Source: Streptomyces sp. WM6378 (lineage in GTDB: Bacteria > Actinomycetota > Actinomycetes > Streptomycetales > Streptomycetaceae). Taken from it: 64,000 bases of DNA. Below the pieces are notes generated by a model that was not told the DNA's origin, ran no database searches, and was given only the letters and a program-made list of their open reading frames with translations. The stretch is from contig NZ_LGDD01000335.1 of assembly GCF_001279695.1 (NCBI RefSeq), positions 9,756 through 73,755 of the forward strand, in the 5' to 3' direction. The position numbers and the translations under genes are program-made. Of the stretch, positions 59,812 to 64,000 are shown piece after piece (position 1 is the first letter of the stretch; the number at the start of each line of letters is the position of its first letter).

Positions 59812-60612
59812 GTGCAGCAAGAAGGACCGCAACCGCACTGGAAGCCTCTGCCTGGCGATCTCAGCGAAGACCGACGCCAGTTCGTGAGCTGCCTACGGGA
59901 GATCCGGGAGTGCAGCCCGCGGACACAGGCTGACATCGCACACGACGCGAGCCAGGCGGCGACCACGCTCTCCAACCACCTGAACGGAGGGCGGGTGCCT
60001 GAGCCCCAGCTCCTCATCAGCTTCTACAAGGTGGTGGAACAGGATGCCTTAGCCATAGGGGTTCAACTCCCCTACTCGGTCAGCTTCTTACTGTGCCTGC
60101 GGTCCCGCGCGTTGATGAAGCACTGCAAGTGCTGTCCGACTGGCTTTCCGGTCAGCACACCAGATCCCAGGTCGCCGGCTTTGTCTTCTGCCCGTCACGT
60201 GTGGCACAGACGGCGGCTCCGCAACGCCGCTCGCAAACAGAAGACTTCTTCGTTCCCTGCGCAGAGAAGTGCGCCGGTCCCCCTTCCTGAAGGGGACCGG
60301 CACCCCAGACGTCTTACCGACGAGGCATGGACGGATCTGGAGACGCTGACGCGCTACCTCGCCGAGGGACGGGACCGAGATGCCTCCGTTGTCCTGTGGG
60401 GTGCTGCTACAACCCTGCCTGCCGGTGATGTCCCGAGAGCCGTCGCGGCCTGCCGCTCAGCAGGCCTTGACCAAGAGGCAGAGACCATTCTCATCAACGC
60501 CGGCAAGCGTGACCCGCAGACTGTGCTGGACATTGCGGCCGCCTTCCACAACAGCCTCCGCTTCGAGGACGCCGGGCTGATACTCGCTGCCGCGTCCCGC
60601 GCCACCCAATAG
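59812..60612 (+). CDS. Helix-turn-helix (Xre-like) protein
   Basis: 266 residues from the GTG at 59812 (GGAG six bases upstream). N-terminal HTH (about 20-65): FVSCLREIRECSPRTQADIA then QAATTLSNHLNGGRVP. A basic stretch with CKCC follows, then a C-terminal helical segment (YLAEGRDRDASVVLWGAA and ACRSAGLDQEAETILINA) found in many Streptomyces HTH proteins. Divergent from HNH-B with a 235-base gap, so it may regulate the island. The frame is open upstream but the similarity starts here. Confidence 0.75.
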   Translation: MQQEGPQPHWKPLPGDLSEDRRQFVSCLREIRECSPRTQADIAHDASQAATTLSNHLNGGRVPEPQLLISFYKVVEQDALAIGVQLPYSVSFLLCLRSRALMKHCKCCPTGFPVSTPDPRSPALSSARHVWHRRRLRNAARKQKTSSFPAQRSAPVPLPEGDRHPRRLTDEAWTDLETLTRYLAEGRDRDASVVLWGAATTLPAGDVPRAVAACRSAGLDQEAETILINAGKRDPQTVLDIAAAFHNSLRFEDAGLILAAASRATQ

Positions 60613-60736
60613 GAGCCACCAGCGCGTTCGCGCCTCCTCCGGCGCGGAGGTTCCCCTTCCCGTAGGAGGGGGCCACCACGAAAGGGGCGCAGCCTCCGCG
60701 TTAGCCTCAAAGAAACCGCACTTCAGGAGGCAAACC

Positions 60737-61042
60737 ATGGCGAAGGTTCCCGCAACTGCTATCGCGGCCGGCGGGCTCATCGGGGGGTATGGGGTTGCCC
60801 GGTGGACCAAGAAGCGGCCCCTTGGTGGGGTGGCGCTGGCCGCGGCCGGGGCGCTTGCCGCTCGGCAGTGGCAGCAGGCGGCCGGGACCAAGGCTGCCGT
60901 CGGGCTCACCACTGCCTACGTCGCCGCCTTCGCCGGGTCTCACCCGCTGGCCAAGAAGGTCGGCGCCTGGCCCTCCGTTTTCGGCGTGGCCGGAGCCGTC
61001 GCCGTCGCCTCCTGGGCTGTCACCCGTAATTCCGCCGAGTAG
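60737..61042 (+). CDS. Small hydrophobic protein of unknown function
   Basis: 101 residues with GGAGG seven bases upstream of the ATG. Three weakly hydrophobic Ala/Gly-rich segments with a basic loop (ARWTKKRPLGG) suggest a membrane protein. No family recognised. High GC resumes here, so it marks the right border of the island. Confidence 0.72.
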   Translation: MAKVPATAIAAGGLIGGYGVARWTKKRPLGGVALAAAGALAARQWQQAAGTKAAVGLTTAYVAAFAGSHPLAKKVGAWPSVFGVAGAVAVASWAVTRNSAE

Positions 61043-61207
61043 AAGAGAGCCGGGAAGGAAGAAATTTCCCGACCCGCTGAACAGAGTCCGGCCCCGGGCC
61101 GTACTTAGGGGCAACTCCCCATGGTGGTCGGGCGCATGGCCGTACGGCAGGGACAGGCTTGTCGGTCATGCGCCCGATGGGTTCCAACAGGAACCCCGCC
61201 CATGCCC

Positions 61208-62548
61208 CTACCCGCCCAGCGCGTGCGACACCGTATAGATCAGCAGGCCCGCCAGGGCTCCGACCACCGTGCCGTTGATGCGGATGAACTGCAGGTCGCG
61301 GCCGATGTTCGCCTCGATCTTGCGGGACGTGTCGTTCGCGTCCCACGAGGCCACCGTGTCGGTGATGAGTGATGTGATCTCGGCACGGTAGGTCGAGACC
61401 ACATACGCCGCCGCGTCCTCCAGCCAGCCGTCCACCTTGGACTGGAGGCGGGGGTCCGTGGACAGGCGGGTGCCCAGGGAGAGCAGGGACGCCCTCGCGC
61501 GCAGGCGCAGTTCGCTGTGGTCGTCCTCCGCCGCCGCGATGATCATTGACCGTACGGAGGACCACGCCGAGGCGATGATGTCCTGGACCTCGGGGCGGGC
61601 CAGTATCTCCGACTTGAAGCGCTCCACCCTGGTCCGGGTCTCGGAGTCCGACTGGAGGTCGGCCGCGAAGTCGGCCAGGAAGCGGTCCAGGGCGCCGCGC
61701 GCCGGGTGGGCCGGCATGTCGCGCATCTCGGTTATGAAACGCAGCAGCTCCTTGTAGACGCGCTCGCCCACCTTGCGGTCCACGAAGCGCGGGGTCCAGC
61801 CGGGGGCGCCGCCCTGCACCGCGTCCATCACCGAGTCCCCGTGCAGCACCAGCCAGTCGTGGGCCCGTACGCACACCAGGTCCACGGCCTTGCGGTGGCT
61901 GCCGTCGGCGACGATCTTCTCCAGCGCCTTGCCGAGGCCCGGCGCGATTTCCGCCGCGTCCGCCCGGCGCGTGATCGCCTCGCCCACCACCGCCTGGACG
62001 TCGGAGTCCCTGAGCACCGTCAGCGCGCCGCGCAGGGCCGTGGCCAGCTCCGATGTGACCCGGTCCGCGTGCTCGGGCTCCGCGAGCCAGGTGCCCAGGC
62101 GGCGGCCGATGCCCAGGGCCTGGAGGCGGGTGCGTACGACGGCCGCCGACAGGAAGTTCTCGCCCACGAACGAGCCGAGCGTGGCACCGAACTGGTCCTT
62201 CTTGTTCTGGATGATCGCCGTGTGCGGGATGGGCAGGCCCAGCGGGCGGCGGAACAGGGCCGTCACCGCGAACCAGTCCGCCAGCGCACCCACCATGCCC
62301 GCCTCGGCCGCCGCCGCGACATATCCCGCCCACGCCCCCGCGCCCGAGCGGTCCGCCCAGGTCGCGAGGCCGAAGACCACTGCGACCACGAGCAGCAGGC
62401 CGGTCGCCATCGCCTTCATGCGGCGCACGCCCCGGCGCTTCTCCTCGTCCGCCGCCGTGTAGGCGAAGGGGGACGAGCGGGGCGTGCGCGCGGCCGTGTC
62501 CGCCTCGACCGCCACCTCGGCGTCGGGCCCCGATCTCCTGCGTTCCAT
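61208..62548 (-). CDS. DUF445 membrane protein
   Basis: 446 residues from the ATG at 62548 (GGTGGAG upstream). An N-terminal span (MATGLLLVVAVVFGLATW), then GMVGALADWFAVTALFRRPLGLPIPHTAII, quoted as ADWFAVTALFRRPLG, which is the DUF445 hallmark, a long helical middle part and a C-terminal span near INGTVVGALAGLLIYTV. Function unknown; some members are linked to cell-shape or envelope roles. Confidence 0.87.
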   Translation of the reverse strand: MERRRSGPDAEVAVEADTAARTPRSSPFAYTAADEEKRRGVRRMKAMATGLLLVVAVVFGLATWADRSGAGAWAGYVAAAAEAGMVGALADWFAVTALFRRPLGLPIPHTAIIQNKKDQFGATLGSFVGENFLSAAVVRTRLQALGIGRRLGTWLAEPEHADRVTSELATALRGALTVLRDSDVQAVVGEAITRRADAAEIAPGLGKALEKIVADGSHRKAVDLVCVRAHDWLVLHGDSVMDAVQGGAPGWTPRFVDRKVGERVYKELLRFITEMRDMPAHPARGALDRFLADFAADLQSDSETRTRVERFKSEILARPEVQDIIASAWSSVRSMIIAAAEDDHSELRLRARASLLSLGTRLSTDPRLQSKVDGWLEDAAAYVVSTYRAEITSLITDTVASWDANDTSRKIEANIGRDLQFIRINGTVVGALAGLLIYTVSHALGG

Positions 62549-62790
62549 TCGCTCCACCTGTCCGTGCGCGTCCGCACGCCCCGAACGGCTTTCTGCCGCT
62601 CGTCCCGCCCGGTCGGCCCGTGCGGCCATGACCCGTCCGCCGCTCGTCCCGTCCGGCCGTTACCGCGGCCACCATCCGTTCCGTACGACCTCTACATGAA
62701 GTACTTACGGCGCGCACGTTCAGTTCCCGTGCGCCCGTGCGACCACTCGTTCGCGTGGCCCCGCGGGCCTTCGCTCCGTACATTCGGATC

Positions 62791-64000
62791 ATGTCCATGC
62801 GGACGCTTCGGTCGCATGCCGGGCGCCTTGCCCTGCTCGCGGTGGTGGTGCTGCTCGCCGCCGCCGTCTACGCCGTGGTCGTGCCCGAGCGGGCCGGGGC
62901 GGGTTCTGATGACGGCGGCGACTGGGCCGGGACCTGGTACGCCGCTCCCGTCGGCGCCGAGCCCGGGGGCGATTCGGCCCGGACCGTACGCAATGTCCTG
63001 CACACCTCGCTCGGCGGGAGCCGGGCCCGCGTCACCGTGTCCAACCTGTTCGGGCACACCCCGCTCGACCTGCGCCACACCACGCTCGCCACCGTGGCCG
63101 ACCCCGCGCGGACCATGCGGACGCTGACCTTCCGCGGGCTCGCGCGGGTCTCCGTGCCGGCCGGCGGGGAGGTCGTCAGCGACCCGCTCGCCTTCGAGGT
63201 GCCCGCCTCGGGTGATCTTTACGTTTCCGTGTACGCGGCCGGGCCCGTCACCTGGCATCCCGGGGCGCAGCAAACCTCGTTCGTGGCCCCCGGTGACGTC
63301 GACCGCGCGGCCGATCCCGGGGTGTTTGCGCAGGTCACGAGCGCTTGGCGGTATGTCACCGCTCTCGATGTGCAGGGGCCCGGGGCCGCGGCCGGCAGCG
63401 TCGTCGTGTTCGGGGACTCCATAACCGAGGGGGTCGGGTCCACGCCGGGGGCCGATCGGCGGTGGACGGATGTGCTGGCCGGGCGGCTGCGGGGGCCGCA
63501 CGCCGCCCTCGACCCGGGTGACGGTTCGGCGCCGCGGGCCGTGCTCAATGCCGGGATCGGCGGGAACGCGCTGCTCGCGCGGTTCGCCGGGCCCAGCGGG
63601 GTCGAACGCTTCCAGCGGGATGCGCTGTCGCGGGCCGGGGTTCGTACGGTCGTTGTCGAGCTCGGGATCAACGATCTGCTCGGTGGGGAGCGGGATGCCG
63701 GCGCGCTGCTCGCGGGGATGCGGGAGTTGGTGCGGGTGGGGCATGCGCGGGGGGTGCGCGTCCTTGGCACGACGCTTTCGCCCTGCGGCGGGGTTCGGGG
63801 ATGTACGGGTTCGGTTCAGCGGGTGCGGGGTTCTGTGAATTCCGCGATTCGTGGGGGTGGGGTTTATGACGGGGTCGTCGACATAGATCGGGTTCTTCGG
63901 GATCCGTATGCGCCGCGTTCCTTGTGGGGGCCGTACGACTCTGGGGATCGGCTGCATCCCTCCGATGCGGGGTATCTGGCGATGGGGAGGGGGGTGGATC
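62791..64000 (+). CDS. Secreted SGNH/GDSL hydrolase, 3' end outside window
   Basis: The frame from ATG 62791 is open to the window edge (403 residues visible). An N-terminal span (LALLAVVVLLAAAVYAVVV) is a signal or anchor. An N-terminal beta-rich part (WAGTWYAAPVG..., TVRNVLHTSLGGSRAR, NLFGHTPLDL) precedes the SGNH domain: VVVFGDSITEGVG with the nucleophile Ser, NAGIGGNALL, ELGINDLLGG and DRLHPSDAGY with the catalytic His. The layout matches extracellular SGNH esterases of Streptomyces. The second ATG at 62797 is an alternative start. Confidence 0.85.
   Translation, partial: MSMRTLRSHAGRLALLAVVVLLAAAVYAVVVPERAGAGSDDGGDWAGTWYAAPVGAEPGGDSARTVRNVLHTSLGGSRARVTVSNLFGHTPLDLRHTTLATVADPARTMRTLTFRGLARVSVPAGGEVVSDPLAFEVPASGDLYVSVYAAGPVTWHPGAQQTSFVAPGDVDRAADPGVFAQVTSAWRYVTALDVQGPGAAAGSVVVFGDSITEGVGSTPGADRRWTDVLAGRLRGPHAALDPGDGSAPRAVLNAGIGGNALLARFAGPSGVERFQRDALSRAGVRTVVVELGINDLLGGERDAGALLAGMRELVRVGHARGVRVLGTTLSPCGGVRGCTGSVQRVRGSVNSAIRGGGVYDGVVDIDRVLRDPYAPRSLWGPYDSGDRLHPSDAGYLAMGRGVD

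Noticed and set aside
50944..60612. DISARM, BREX, Dnd or Ssp system
   Set aside because: SNF2 and methyltransferase alone are not enough. I saw no DUF1998, PLD nuclease, PglZ, BrxC, DndC-type or SspB-E-type genes in the island.

Overview
The window is about 72% GC chromosomal DNA with dense, often overlapping genes, GTG and TTG starts, many secreted proteins (chitinase, LPMO, GH6 cellulase, M6 protease) and short GC-rich dispersed repeats. Together these point to a Streptomyces or a close relative. Most of it reads as ordinary Streptomyces chromosome. One stretch of lower GC (about 50.9-60.6 kb) looks acquired.

Layout. 1-4.2 kb: the end of an unknown gene coupled to a SF1 helicase, a small unknown gene, a primase/polymerase-like gene and tRNA-Lys(CTT). 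4.3-10.5 kb: secreted M6 protease, PAS-GGDEF-EAL c-di-GMP enzyme, GH18 chitinase with DasR-like sites, and an FMN reductase. 10.8-17.6 kb: LLM flavin oxidoreductase, amidase, the ehuBCDA ectoine uptake operon and an IclR regulator. 17.6-27.6 kb: a second tRNA-Lys, truncated globin, a DHA2 exporter behind a strong operator, SGNH lipase, an acyl-CoA ligase whose 3' end runs into repeats, an AA10 LPMO with a DasR-like site, an SPFH protein, a frameshifted NlpC/P60-type gene and a third tRNA-Lys. 27.7-31.2 kb: GH6 cellulase, sortase F with a surface partner, and a NagD-like HAD phosphatase. 31.4-38.3 kb: an aminoethylphosphonate uptake and breakdown operon (binding protein, two permeases, ATPase, phosphonatase-like hydrolase, FAD oxidoreductase) and its GntR regulator. 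38.3-49.7 kb: an LAETG surface protein, ROK regulator with a divergent Gfo/Idh/MocA oxidoreductase, heme-degrading-domain protein, Uma2 protein, FAH-family enzyme, a YidC paralogue with its small partner, an HxlR/MFS divergent pair, a DUF3311/SSS symporter pair and sortase E.

49.8-60.6 kb: a SEC-C/TPR gene, then a defence island. It holds a NaeI-family restriction enzyme, a Vsr mismatch endonuclease, two related C5-cytosine methyltransferases, two related HNH-type proteins (one without its catalytic His), a SNF2-type helicase, a ParB-like protein and an HTH protein. Two large inverted repeats sit upstream of the two methyltransferase genes. The SNF2-ParB-HNH module beside a solitary methyltransferase is the best candidate for an undescribed defence system. 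60.7-64 kb: a small membrane protein, a DUF445 protein and the start of a secreted SGNH hydrolase cut by the window edge.

All family names come from reading motifs in the translated sequence. No database search was possible.
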